Shown: in pieces, positions 5,333 to 12,796 of the stretch
How the letters are laid out: each line of letters begins with the position of its first letter
Numbering within the stretch: position 1 is the first letter of the stretch
NCBI GenBank assembly: GCA_020846955.1
Contig: JADLCZ010000073.1
Location: 1-16,320 of the forward strand
Direction of reading: 5' to 3'
Length of the DNA: 16,320 bases
Source of the DNA: Candidatus Nomurabacteria bacterium
Lineage (GTDB): Bacteria > Patescibacteriota > Minisyncoccia > Phycocordibacterales > UBA9973
Made by a program: the position numbers and the translations under genes
The notes under the pieces: generated by a model
Told to the model about the DNA's origin: nothing
What the model saw: the letters and a program-made list of their open reading frames with translations, nothing else
Databases searched by the model: none

Positions 5333-7789
5333 ATGTCTATGTTTAAATCAATTTTCGGAGACGAAACAACCAAAATAATCAAAAATACCAAGGGAATTAT
5401 AGAGCTCATAAATTCAAAAGAAGCCGAGATGCAAGCACTCTCTTTGGAAGATTTTCCAGTATATACAAAGCGCTTTAAGGAGAGAATATCTGGAGGTGAA
5501 TCTCTAGATGATATATTGCCAGAGGCTTTTGCTTTAGTACGTGAGGCAGCTCACAGAAGTCGCAATGAAAGACATTATGACGTGCAACTTGTAGGAGGGA
5601 TTATTTTGCACCGAGGTATGATTGCCGAGATGCGTACCGGTGAGGGTAAAACATTGGTTGCAACACTACCTGCATACTTAAATGCTTTAAGAGGTGAGGG
5701 TGTACATATTGTTACAGTCAACGATTATCTATCTCGCCGTGATGCTGTTTGGATGGCACCAATATATTCCATGCTTGGATTATCTGTTAGTGTTGTTAAT
5801 TCACAAAATACATCATATATATATGATAGTGAACATATCTCAAAAGAAGGTGATGACGAAGTCGCATCATTTAAAGTGTTGTATGAGTCACTGCGACCAG
5901 TCAGTAGAAAGGAGGCATACAATGCAGACATTACATATGGCACCAACAATGAGTTTGGTTTCGATTATTTGCGTGACAACCTTGCTCGCACAGTCGACGA
6001 GATTTCCCAGCGCCCACACAACTATGCAATCGTGGATGAGGTGGACTCAATCCTCATTGATGAATCTCGTACACCACTTATTATTTCTTCACAAGCCGAA
6101 GATTCTGAGGATTTGTATTACAAATTTGCAGATATATCCAAAGAGCTTATAAAAGATGTGGATTATACTGTAGATGAGAAAATGAAGGCTATATCATTGT
6201 CGGATGTTGGTATTACAAAGGCAGAAGATGTGCTTGGTATAACTAATATTTATACTGAAAAGGGTATTAAATACGTGCATCATCTCGAGACTGCAGTACG
6301 TGCGCGTGCACTTTTTGAAAATAATAAAGATTATGTCGTAAAAGATGGCGAGATAATAATTGTAGACGCTTTTACTGGGCGCTTACAGCCGGGCAGGCGC
6401 TGGAGTGATGGATTACATCAGGCTATTGAAGCAAAAGAGGGTGTCAAAATTCAGAAGGAAACTCGTGCAGTAGCAAGTATTACATTTCAAAATTACTTCA
6501 AATTTTATAAAAAATTGTCGGGTATGACAGGTACAGCCGAGACTTCAAAAGAAGAGTTTATGAAAGTCTATGGTCTCGATGTAGCAGTTGTGCCAACACA
6601 TAAACCTATTGCTCGTATTGATAGCAATGATTTAATTTACCAAACAGAGAAGGGTAAGTGGCAGGCTATATCAAAGAAGGTAAAAGAATTAAATCAAAAA
6701 GGTCAGCCAGTATTGATAGGTACAGTATCTATTGAGCGCAATGAGTTACTTTCTGCATATCTGAGGCAAGAAGGAGTTCCACACATAGTACTTAATGCCA
6801 AGAACCACGAAAGCGAAGGTGAGATCACAGCCAATGCAGGGCGTCGTGGTGCTGTGACAATTGCGACCAACATGGCTGGGCGTGGAGTTGATATCAAACT
6901 TGGTGGTGTACCATACAATAAAGATGATTATGAAGAGGTTAAAAGTCTAGGTGGATTATTTGTCCTCGGTACCGAACGTCATGAGGCTCGCCGTATCGAC
7001 AACCAGCTTCGTGGCCGTGCTGGACGTCAAGGTGATCCGGGCGAGACACAATTCTATGTATCACTTGAAGATGATCTTATGCGAGTTTTCGGTAGTGAGA
7101 GGATCAAGACTATGATGGGGCGATTCGGTATACCAATTGATCAGCCAATCCAGAACAGTTTTATTTCAAGATCGCTCGAAAGTGCTCAAGCAAAAATTGA
7201 AGGGTTCAATTTCGACTCCCGCAAACATACACTTGAGTATGACAATGTCATGAATCATCAACGTAATACTGTGTATTCACGTCGTCGAACAATGCTCTCG
7301 GGAGATCAGGCTCATATAGAGGAGTTTATTAACGAGCTTGAAACTATTTATCCAGAACTCTCTAGTATAGTTAATGAGAAAAAACAAAAATTCGGTGATG
7401 GTCCATTCTTTGAGACAGTTCGTCGTATAGCACTTCATGTCACTGATACACTTTGGGTAGAGCATTTAGAAACTATGGAATATACACGTAGCTCAGTAAA
7501 TCTGCGTGCTTATGGGCAACGCGAGCCATTGATTGAATACAAGAAAGAGGGCTTGAGACTATTCAAAGAAATGGAGGCAACTTTCCGTGAACAAGTCTCA
7601 TCATTTATCAAAACTATGAATTTAGAAGGCCAATCAGCGCAAGTTATAGAAGAAAAGCCAGAAATTATCATTAATTTAGGTGGAGAAGTGGGAACAGGAG
7701 TGCACAAAGATGGACCAAAGATTGGCCGCAACGACCCCTGCCCATGCGGAAGCCAAAAAAAGTATAAAAAGTGTCACGGTAAGGAATAG
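5333..7789 (+). CDS. secA: Preprotein translocase ATPase SecA
   Basis: Role: cytoplasmic motor that pushes unfolded secretory proteins through the SecYEG channel by ATP hydrolysis. Seen: 818 aa (E. coli has 901). Walker A MRTGEGKT at 100-107, DEAD-type DEVDSILID at 235-243, conserved TYGTNNEFGFDYLRDN at 201-216, ATNMAGRGVDIKLGG and QLRGRAGRQGDPGETQF in the second helicase lobe, then the helical scaffold and wing. The C-terminus GRNDPCPCGSQKKYKKCHGKE carries the zinc ligands C803, C805, C814 and H815. An extra segment of about 35 aa (about 156-190) precedes the AYNADITYGTN block. The ATG at 5333 is preferred; an ATG at 5339 is possible. The promoter is about 10 bases upstream, so the mRNA is almost leaderless. 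It exports the secreted proteins encoded nearby among others. Confidence 0.98.
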   Translation: MSMFKSIFGDETTKIIKNTKGIIELINSKEAEMQALSLEDFPVYTKRFKERISGGESLDDILPEAFALVREAAHRSRNERHYDVQLVGGIILHRGMIAEMRTGEGKTLVATLPAYLNALRGEGVHIVTVNDYLSRRDAVWMAPIYSMLGLSVSVVNSQNTSYIYDSEHISKEGDDEVASFKVLYESLRPVSRKEAYNADITYGTNNEFGFDYLRDNLARTVDEISQRPHNYAIVDEVDSILIDESRTPLIISSQAEDSEDLYYKFADISKELIKDVDYTVDEKMKAISLSDVGITKAEDVLGITNIYTEKGIKYVHHLETAVRARALFENNKDYVVKDGEIIIVDAFTGRLQPGRRWSDGLHQAIEAKEGVKIQKETRAVASITFQNYFKFYKKLSGMTGTAETSKEEFMKVYGLDVAVVPTHKPIARIDSNDLIYQTEKGKWQAISKKVKELNQKGQPVLIGTVSIERNELLSAYLRQEGVPHIVLNAKNHESEGEITANAGRRGAVTIATNMAGRGVDIKLGGVPYNKDDYEEVKSLGGLFVLGTERHEARRIDNQLRGRAGRQGDPGETQFYVSLEDDLMRVFGSERIKTMMGRFGIPIDQPIQNSFISRSLESAQAKIEGFNFDSRKHTLEYDNVMNHQRNTVYSRRRTMLSGDQAHIEEFINELETIYPELSSIVNEKKQKFGDGPFFETVRRIALHVTDTLWVEHLETMEYTRSSVNLRAYGQREPLIEYKKEGLRLFKEMEATFREQVSSFIKTMNLEGQSAQVIEEKPEIIINLGGEVGTGVHKDGPKIGRNDPCPCGSQKKYKKCHGKE

Positions 7790-7800
7790 AATATCTTCAT

Positions 7801-7883
7801 AAAAACTTGCCCCGTAGGATTTGCTGTGCAAATTCCTAGCGGGGTGTCACGGCAAAGATTTATAAAGAAAACCTTTTAAAATC
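7801..7883 (-). ncRNA. Candidate small RNA downstream of secA, opposite strand
   Basis: Seen: a minus-strand consensus promoter (7918-7890) and, about 40 nt after its predicted start, a hairpin CCCCG (7810-7814) / CGGGG (7840-7844) extended by TAGGATTTG/CAAATTCCTA with one bulge, followed on the minus strand by AAGTTTTT. This defines an RNA of about 83 nt without an ORF. Inference: a short regulatory RNA, antisense to the secA 3' trailer. The hairpin lacks a T-tract on the + strand, so it works better as terminator for this RNA than for secA. Confidence 0.45.
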
Positions 7884-7889
7884 AAGCTT

Positions 7890-7918
7890 TTTATAGGACA
7901 AAGTAGTATTTTTGTCAA
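7890..7918 (-). promoter_or_regulatory. Minus-strand promoter downstream of secA
   Basis: Seen on the minus strand: TTGACA (7918-7913), 17-nt spacer, TATAAA (7895-7890), close to consensus. No protein gene lies downstream on that strand before secA's 3' end. Confidence 0.55.
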
Positions 7919-7989
7919 AAATTGGCTTAAACCCTTACGAAATAGGCATGATTTGACCATTGTTTTGTATGTTTTGTCAAAGCCTAATA

Positions 7990-8024
7990 TAGAAAATACC
8001 CTTATAAAATAAGGGTATTTTCTA
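7990..8024. terminator. Bidirectional terminator between secA and the hydrolase gene
   Basis: Seen: a perfect 16-bp stem (7990-8005 with 8009-8024), loop AAA, A-run and T-run at both ends. It probably stops read-through from secA, about 200 bases after the secA stop. Apart from the small RNA, the bases between hold TTTTGTCAAA copies near 7911 and 7972 and no convincing ORF. Confidence 0.82.
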
Positions 8025-8055
8025 TTTGACACTAATAAAATATGTAGTATAACTA

Positions 8056-8084
8056 TTGACTTTTGTGACCCTTTGTGCTAATAT
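8056..8084 (+). promoter_or_regulatory. Promoter of the lysozyme-like hydrolase gene
   Basis: Seen: TTGACT (8056-8061), 17-nt spacer ending TGTGC, TAATAT (8079-8084). The predicted start near 8091 gives a leader of about 108 nt, the longest predicted for a protein gene in this window. Confidence 0.78.
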
Positions 8085-8090
8085 ATAGGA

Positions 8091-8220
8091 GTAAGTCCGA
8101 ATATGTTATCTATCGATTATATATGAGGGCTTTTTAGTTTACCCAATTCGTAAGGATTGGAAATACCATCAAGGGTTTGCGGAGCACAACCGCGCGTTAT
8201 GAAAAAAACACAAATAACGC
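8091..8220 (+). promoter_or_regulatory. Long structured leader with hairpin over the start codon
   Basis: Seen: CCAAT/ATTGG and GCGG/CCGC short stems in the leader, and GCGTTAT (8194-8200) pairing perfectly with ATAACGC (8214-8220). The last stem contains the A and T of the start codon and puts the G and the next codons in its loop. Inference: translation may be controlled by opening this stem. Not assigned to any riboswitch family. Confidence 0.4.
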
Positions 8221-8792
8221 AATTCTTGCAGTCATTTGTGGCAATACCACTTTTTGCGGTAACAATGCCACTTACGGGAGGAGCGACAACAACTCCAATG
8301 ATTCCAGAATTTGCTAATATATCAAGCGCTATAGTAACTCCTTTGATAACCCCAGAGGAAGAAGCTATTAGAGCAAAACAAGCTAAGGCTATTGATGATT
8401 TCTTGAAAGAAAGAAAATCACCCTTGGCTGGATACGGATCAAAGTTCGTTGAAGAAGCATATAAAAATGGAATTGATTATCGTCTACTAGTTGCAATTGC
8501 TGGCCGCGAAACCACATTTTACAGAGATGGAAGTGAGTGTAAGAATCCTAAGGGTAAAAATAACCCATTCGGATTCGGTTCATGTAAAATAGGTTTTAAA
8601 TCGATTGATGAAGCTATTGAAGTTGTATCAAAGAAGCTAGGTGGTAATGATGAAAATTTGAAACATTACAAAATTGATATGACAAGCGAGCAAATTCTAA
8701 AAAAATATAATCCTGATCACATTGTCCCTGGTTATTCCAAACAAGTTGTAAAGATTATGAAATTGATTGATGATAGTCAAGAAATAGCTTAA
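8199..8792 (+). CDS. Secreted lysozyme-like peptidoglycan hydrolase
   Basis: Seen: 197 aa from the ATG at 8199. An upstream in-frame TTG at 8157 would add 14 residues ahead of the signal peptide and is disfavoured. The N-terminus MKKTQITQFL followed by VAIPLFAVTMPLTGG is a signal sequence or membrane anchor. Then a charged linker, and from about residue 72 SPLAGYGSKFVEEAYKNGID, DYRLLVAIAGRETTF with E104 as likely catalytic Glu, then NNPFGFGSC and a C-terminal KQVVKIMKLI. C114 and C129 could form a disulfide. Known: this layout fits lysozyme-fold transglycosylase or glucosaminidase-like domains. Inference: cleaves peptidoglycan glycan strands outside the membrane, for growth, division or attack on a partner cell. 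The exact bond is not decided. It has its own promoter and terminator. Confidence 0.75.
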   Translation: MKKTQITQFLQSFVAIPLFAVTMPLTGGATTTPMIPEFANISSAIVTPLITPEEEAIRAKQAKAIDDFLKERKSPLAGYGSKFVEEAYKNGIDYRLLVAIAGRETTFYRDGSECKNPKGKNNPFGFGSCKIGFKSIDEAIEVVSKKLGGNDENLKHYKIDMTSEQILKKYNPDHIVPGYSKQVVKIMKLIDDSQEIA

Positions 8793-8824
8793 AACAAAAA
8801 CCCCGCGATTGCGGGGTTTTTGTT
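8793..8824. terminator. Shared terminator of convergent hydrolase and dnaE genes
   Basis: Seen: a perfect 14-bp stem (8793-8806 with 8811-8824), loop GATT, A5/T5 flanks on both sides. It starts directly after the hydrolase TAA and touches the first base of the dnaE stop codon, so one hairpin serves both genes. Confidence 0.93.
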
Positions 8825-11800
8825 TAAATTCTTTTTAGATTTTCTATAACTAGACTTTTTTCTCCATTTCGGAGCGTTACTTTGCCCGAGATGGCGATGA
8901 TTGTATCGGGTACGAGGAGTTCTTTTTGAGTTTCAAAAAGTTTAGAGAAGACCACAGCCTCAATAGTTCCAGTGAAGTCCGAGATTTTTATAAATGCCAT
9001 ACGGTCATTGTTCTTTGTCATGATTGGACGGACAGTATCGATAATGCAGGCTACGGTGACTGGCATACCATTTTCACTTTCTTCTCGGATCTTTTTTATC
9101 ACAGTACCAAATTTTGCAATTTTTTCTTTAAAGGCATCGAGTGGATGGCCAGAGACATAGAGTCCCAATAGTTCTCTTTCCCACATCAACATATCTTTTT
9201 GAGTTGCAGGATCGAGTGGTATGAGAGTGAGTGTTGATGATAGTCCTCCAATCGAGCCAAATAATGAGTCTTGTGAATTCACACCCCGGGTTTCTTTGTT
9301 GAATGCGAGTAATCTCTCTAGGTTGCCTATTATATTTGCTCTTTCACCCAAATTATCCATTGCGCCAGTTTTGGCCAATGCTTCGACTGATTTCTTGTTC
9401 AAGTTTTTGTGGTTAATACGCTCAAAGAAATCTGCAAGTGTTTTGAATGGTCCTTTATTCTTGCGTTCAGCGATAATTGCATCTGCTATATCTGTACCTA
9501 GGTTTTTGATTGTATAGAGGCCGAATCTGATTGTTTTGTTCTCACTATTTGCGCTACCATGAATTACAGTAAATCCTCCAAAGCTTTCATTTACATCTGG
9601 TGGCAATACTACAATATTCATTTTTTTACACTCTTCGACTATTTCATTAATTTTCTCAACATCACCTGATTCGGCTGTAAGAATTGCGCACATATATTCG
9701 ACAGGATAGTTAGCTTTCATATAGGCTGTCTGATAGGCGACCATACCATAACTTGCCGCATGAGCCTTGTTGAACCCATAGGCGGCAAATGTCTCGATCA
9801 TGGACCACATAGCTTTAGCCTTGGCAGGAGTCATTTTATTGGCAATCAACCCTTTAGTAAACTTTTCTTCTTGAGCATCCATTTCCTCAGGAATCTTTTT
9901 ACCAATAGCTTTGCGGAATAAGTCGGCTTCACCCCAAGTGTAACCTGCTAAATTTACAGCAATCAATAAAACATCATCTTGGTAAATCAAAATTCCATAT
10001 GTAGTTTCGAGGAATTCTTTCAGCCGGGGATCTAGATATTTTACTAGACTTGGATTGTGTTTGCGTTTGATGTAGTCGGGGATAAAGGCCATTGGTCCTG
10101 GGCGGTATAGGGCAACCATCGCATTGATATCGTTGATATCGGTAGGACGAAGATCCTTTAGGTATTTTGTCATACCACTACCATTAAGCTGGAATAGTCC
10201 AATTGTCTCACCACGAGCGAGCATTTCATAAGTCTTTTTATCATTGATAGGAATCTTTTCTATATCTATATCAATACTGTGCAAGAGCTTTACTAGTCGA
10301 ATAGCTTCGGACAATATTGACAGGTTACGAATTCCAAGGAAGTCGAATTTTGGTAGCCCAACGTCTTCGATATTATACATATCATACTGGGTAATAATAT
10401 GTCCACCTTTTGGATCGTATTGTATAGGAGTGAAGTTGTACAATTCTGTGGGAGCTATCACTATACCTGCTGCGTGTACTGATACATGGCGAACACAACC
10501 CTCCATTTTTTTAGCGAGATCTATTATTTCTTTTGTTTCTTTTTCTTTTGCATAAGCCTCTGCGAGCTCTGGGACTATCTCGAGCGCATGGTCAATTGTC
10601 ATAGCAAATCCTTGTGAGCCCAATGGTATCATAGAGGATATTCTATCGCCTACATTGTACGGGTAGCCGAGCGCACGGGCTACATCACGGACAGAGCCTT
10701 TGGCCATCATGGTTCCAAATGTTCCAATCTGGGCGACTTTGTCCTCACCATATTTTTGTTTGGCATATTCGATGACCTCATCGCGCCTATTATCGGCAAA
10801 GTCCATATCGATATCGGGTAGTGATGGGCGCTCTGGGTTGAGGAATCGCTCGAAGGGGAGTTTGTATTCAATAGGGTTGATATTGGTAATACCTATAAGG
10901 TATGAGATGAGTGATCCCGCAGCCGAGCCTCGAGTGTTGGTTAGGATCCCTTGCTCTTTAGAGAATTTAAGTAGATCAGCCACTACTAGGAAATATGATG
11001 GGTAACCTTTGGATACAATAATCCCGAGCTCGTATTCTATGCGAGTATTTACTTCGGTTGTCTTCTCGACGTTTCTTTTTATCAATCCCTCACCAATTAG
11101 TCTGCGGAGTTCTTGTTCAGCAGTGATCCCGTTTTCTAAAATGTAATTTGGAAAATAAGCACGGCCCAATTCCAGGTCATACGACTCGCACATATCTGAC
11201 ACCATTTTTGTATTAGTTACGGCTTCCTCGTACCCTTTGAAATATTCAAGGGCAGTTTTCTCATCAATCAATGAGAAGTCGTCATCGGAGAATTCAAACT
11301 TGCTACTGTCTTTGCCATCAGTACCAGTATTGACTTGCAAGAGTGTGTGGTGAGCTTTGTGATCGTCTTTGCACGGGTAGTGAGAGTCTTGGGTGGCAAC
11401 GAGCGGGATATCAAATTTCTTTGCGAGCTTTGCCAACTTTTCCCGTAGTTCACGGTCACGCTCGATATGAGGGTGAGATTGGATTTCGATAAAATAATTT
11501 TCTTTTCCGAATATATCTTGATGTTCTAGAATCAAAGCTTCAGCCTTTTCCATATTGTCGGCGAGAATTGCTTTAGAAAGTTTGCCTCCCATACAACCAG
11601 ACAAACAAATGATACCCTCGCTGTATTCTCGCAAAAGCTCGCTATCTACACGAGGTTTGTAATAATAACCTTCAAGATTGGCTTTGGTTACAATCTTCAT
11701 CAAATTTTTATACCCTGTAATATTTTTTGCAAGTAATATTAGGTGATATCTTTTGTTATCAATACCGGGTTCCTTATCTCTCATACCACGTTCGGCGACA

Positions 11801-12009
11801 TAGACTTCACATCCAATAATTGGCTTGATGCCTGCATAATTGCATTTCTTGTAGAATTCAATAGCGCCATACATATTGCCGTGGTCAGTAATAGCCATTG
11901 CACTCATATTGTGTTCCTTTGCGATACGTACCATATCCTCCACCTTCGAAAGCCCGTCGAGTAGGGAATAGTGACTGTGTGTATGAAGGTGTATAAAGTT
12001 AGATGTCAT
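8824..12009 (-). CDS. dnaE: DNA polymerase III alpha subunit
   Basis: Role: the replicative DNA polymerase that extends leading and lagging strands. Seen: 1061 aa. N-terminal PHP domain with metal-binding residues retained (H9, H11, D42-H43, E68, D208-H210), so an intrinsic 3'-5' exonuclease is possible. Palm with GSAAGS at 361-366 and catalytic D401/D403 in PDIDMDF; VHAAGIVIA and KFDFLGIRNL follow. Then a helix-hairpin-helix region (NLNKKSVEALAKTGAMDNLG) and a C-terminal OB fold (about 981-1061). E. coli DnaE is 1160 aa; here the protein stops right after the OB fold, so the C-terminal tau-binding part is absent. The ATG sits 9 bases after a TATAAT, predicting a near-leaderless mRNA. It is divergent from rnhB, a replication/repair partner that removes RNA from DNA. 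Confidence 0.98.
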   Translation of the reverse strand: MTSNFIHLHTHSHYSLLDGLSKVEDMVRIAKEHNMSAMAITDHGNMYGAIEFYKKCNYAGIKPIIGCEVYVAERGMRDKEPGIDNKRYHLILLAKNITGYKNLMKIVTKANLEGYYYKPRVDSELLREYSEGIICLSGCMGGKLSKAILADNMEKAEALILEHQDIFGKENYFIEIQSHPHIERDRELREKLAKLAKKFDIPLVATQDSHYPCKDDHKAHHTLLQVNTGTDGKDSSKFEFSDDDFSLIDEKTALEYFKGYEEAVTNTKMVSDMCESYDLELGRAYFPNYILENGITAEQELRRLIGEGLIKRNVEKTTEVNTRIEYELGIIVSKGYPSYFLVVADLLKFSKEQGILTNTRGSAAGSLISYLIGITNINPIEYKLPFERFLNPERPSLPDIDMDFADNRRDEVIEYAKQKYGEDKVAQIGTFGTMMAKGSVRDVARALGYPYNVGDRISSMIPLGSQGFAMTIDHALEIVPELAEAYAKEKETKEIIDLAKKMEGCVRHVSVHAAGIVIAPTELYNFTPIQYDPKGGHIITQYDMYNIEDVGLPKFDFLGIRNLSILSEAIRLVKLLHSIDIDIEKIPINDKKTYEMLARGETIGLFQLNGSGMTKYLKDLRPTDINDINAMVALYRPGPMAFIPDYIKRKHNPSLVKYLDPRLKEFLETTYGILIYQDDVLLIAVNLAGYTWGEADLFRKAIGKKIPEEMDAQEEKFTKGLIANKMTPAKAKAMWSMIETFAAYGFNKAHAASYGMVAYQTAYMKANYPVEYMCAILTAESGDVEKINEIVEECKKMNIVVLPPDVNESFGGFTVIHGSANSENKTIRFGLYTIKNLGTDIADAIIAERKNKGPFKTLADFFERINHKNLNKKSVEALAKTGAMDNLGERANIIGNLERLLAFNKETRGVNSQDSLFGSIGGLSSTLTLIPLDPATQKDMLMWERELLGLYVSGHPLDAFKEKIAKFGTVIKKIREESENGMPVTVACIIDTVRPIMTKNNDRMAFIKISDFTGTIEAVVFSKLFETQKELLVPDTIIAISGKVTLRNGEKSLVIENLKRI

Positions 12010-12018
12010 AACTTGGAT

Positions 12019-12038
12019 ATTATAGCAAATGCTATACT
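12019..12038. promoter_or_regulatory. Back-to-back -10 elements for dnaE (-) and rnhB (+)
   Basis: Seen: minus-strand TATAAT (12024-12019) and plus-strand TATACT (12033-12038), each preceded by TGC on its own strand, embedded in the near-palindrome TATAGCAAATGCTATA (12021-12036). The dnaE start is predicted about three bases before its ATG. The rnhB leader would be about 57 nt to the ATG at 12102. Confidence 0.6.
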
Positions 12039-12101
12039 ATTGTAATAGATGGACCCCGCAAGAGTTTTATAGTCTACTGGGTGTGCATTTATCTAAAATT
12101 T

Positions 12102-12746
12102 ATGGAAAACTCAAACGGGGCAGGTAAAATAACTAAATATATTATAGGTATAGACGAGGTGGGAAGGGGGCCTATTGCAGGGCCGGTGGCTGTTTGTGCT
12201 TTTCTTTGTAACTATGATTTTTTCGAAAATTTCCCACCAGTCGGACTGGTGGGAAAAAAGACGAGTTTGCCTAAATTGAAAGATTCAAAGAAGCTTAGTA
12301 AAAAACAGAGAGAAGAATGGTTTGAATATTTGAAAGGTGAAAAAGTAAAAGGGAATTGTGATTTTGCTGTTTCGTATGTATCAGCCGAAATGATAGATAA
12401 ATTTGGAATTGTAAAAGCAATACAGAAAGCATTAGATAACTCTCTGGAGAAATTGGATTTTCAAAAAGATACCTTTGTGTATTTAGATGGGGGATTGAAG
12501 GCGCCGGTAGAATACATAAATCAACAAACGATTATAAAAGGGGATGAATTGCACCCGGTAATTTCTTGCGCATCAATTATTGCGAAAGTTTCGCGAGATA
12601 AAATCATGGCCAATCACGCCAAAGAGTATCCAGAGTATGGTTTTGAAAAGCATTCAGGCTACGGCACCAAATTTCATTACGAAGCAATTAAAAAACACGG
12701 CCCTACACTCCTCCACCGTAAAACTTTTCTAAAAAGTATAAAATAG
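12102..12746 (+). CDS. rnhB: Ribonuclease HII
   Basis: Role: cuts the RNA strand of RNA-DNA hybrids and removes single ribonucleotides misincorporated in DNA. Seen: 214 aa from the ATG at 12102 (221 from an in-frame GTG at 12081, which has no better support). D18-E19 in IDEVGRGPIAGPVAV, LKDSKKLSKKQRE at 59-71, D129 in YLDGG, D148 in KGDELHPVISCASIIAKVSRD, and the C-terminal YPEYGFEKHSGYGTKFHYEAIKKHG block. All expected acidic catalytic positions are present. Between GPVAVCAF and LKDSKKL lies an unusual loop (about 37-58) that includes a perfect DNA palindrome. Divergent from dnaE, convergent with rsmE. No Shine-Dalgarno. Confidence 0.95.
   Translation: MENSNGAGKITKYIIGIDEVGRGPIAGPVAVCAFLCNYDFFENFPPVGLVGKKTSLPKLKDSKKLSKKQREEWFEYLKGEKVKGNCDFAVSYVSAEMIDKFGIVKAIQKALDNSLEKLDFQKDTFVYLDGGLKAPVEYINQQTIIKGDELHPVISCASIIAKVSRDKIMANHAKEYPEYGFEKHSGYGTKFHYEAIKKHGPTLLHRKTFLKSIK
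12230..12256. repeat. Palindrome inside rnhB
   Basis: Seen: a perfect 11-bp inverted repeat with loop TCGGA, core CCCACCAG/CTGGTGGG. It is read in frame as about F44-K52 (FPPVGLVGK) in a loop just before the conserved DSKKL motif. Inference: a small palindromic element inserted without breaking the frame. Confidence 0.6.
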
Positions 12747-12752
12747 TTTTTA

Positions 12753-12788
12753 TGATACACATTTTCGCATATGCTAAAATGTGTATCA
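12753..12788. terminator. Hairpin between convergent rnhB and rsmE
   Basis: Seen: a perfect 13-bp stem TGATACACATTTT (12753-12765) / AAAATGTGTATCA (12776-12788), whose loop contains GCATATGC. Neither strand has a clean T-run after the stem, so it is a weak or atypical terminator, or an mRNA 3' stabiliser. Confidence 0.6.
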
Positions 12789-12796
12789 GAGGGTAA

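Noticed and set aside
7847..8032. 61-aa minus-strand open frame between secA and the hydrolase gene
   Set aside because: It overlaps the terminator stem and the proposed small-RNA promoter, has no recognisable domain and no coding signature.
8091..8198. c-di-AMP (ydaO-type) riboswitch in the hydrolase leader
   Set aside because: Such switches often control wall hydrolases, but the conserved core segments could not be aligned to this leader; left as an unassigned structured leader.
8157..8198. TTG start extending the hydrolase by 14 residues
   Set aside because: The extra residues precede a standard MKK signal peptide, and the ATG at 8199 gives the cleaner secretion signal.
12081..12101. GTG start for rnhB
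   Set aside because: It adds seven residues with no conservation value; the ATG at 12102 is sufficient, though the GTG cannot be fully excluded.
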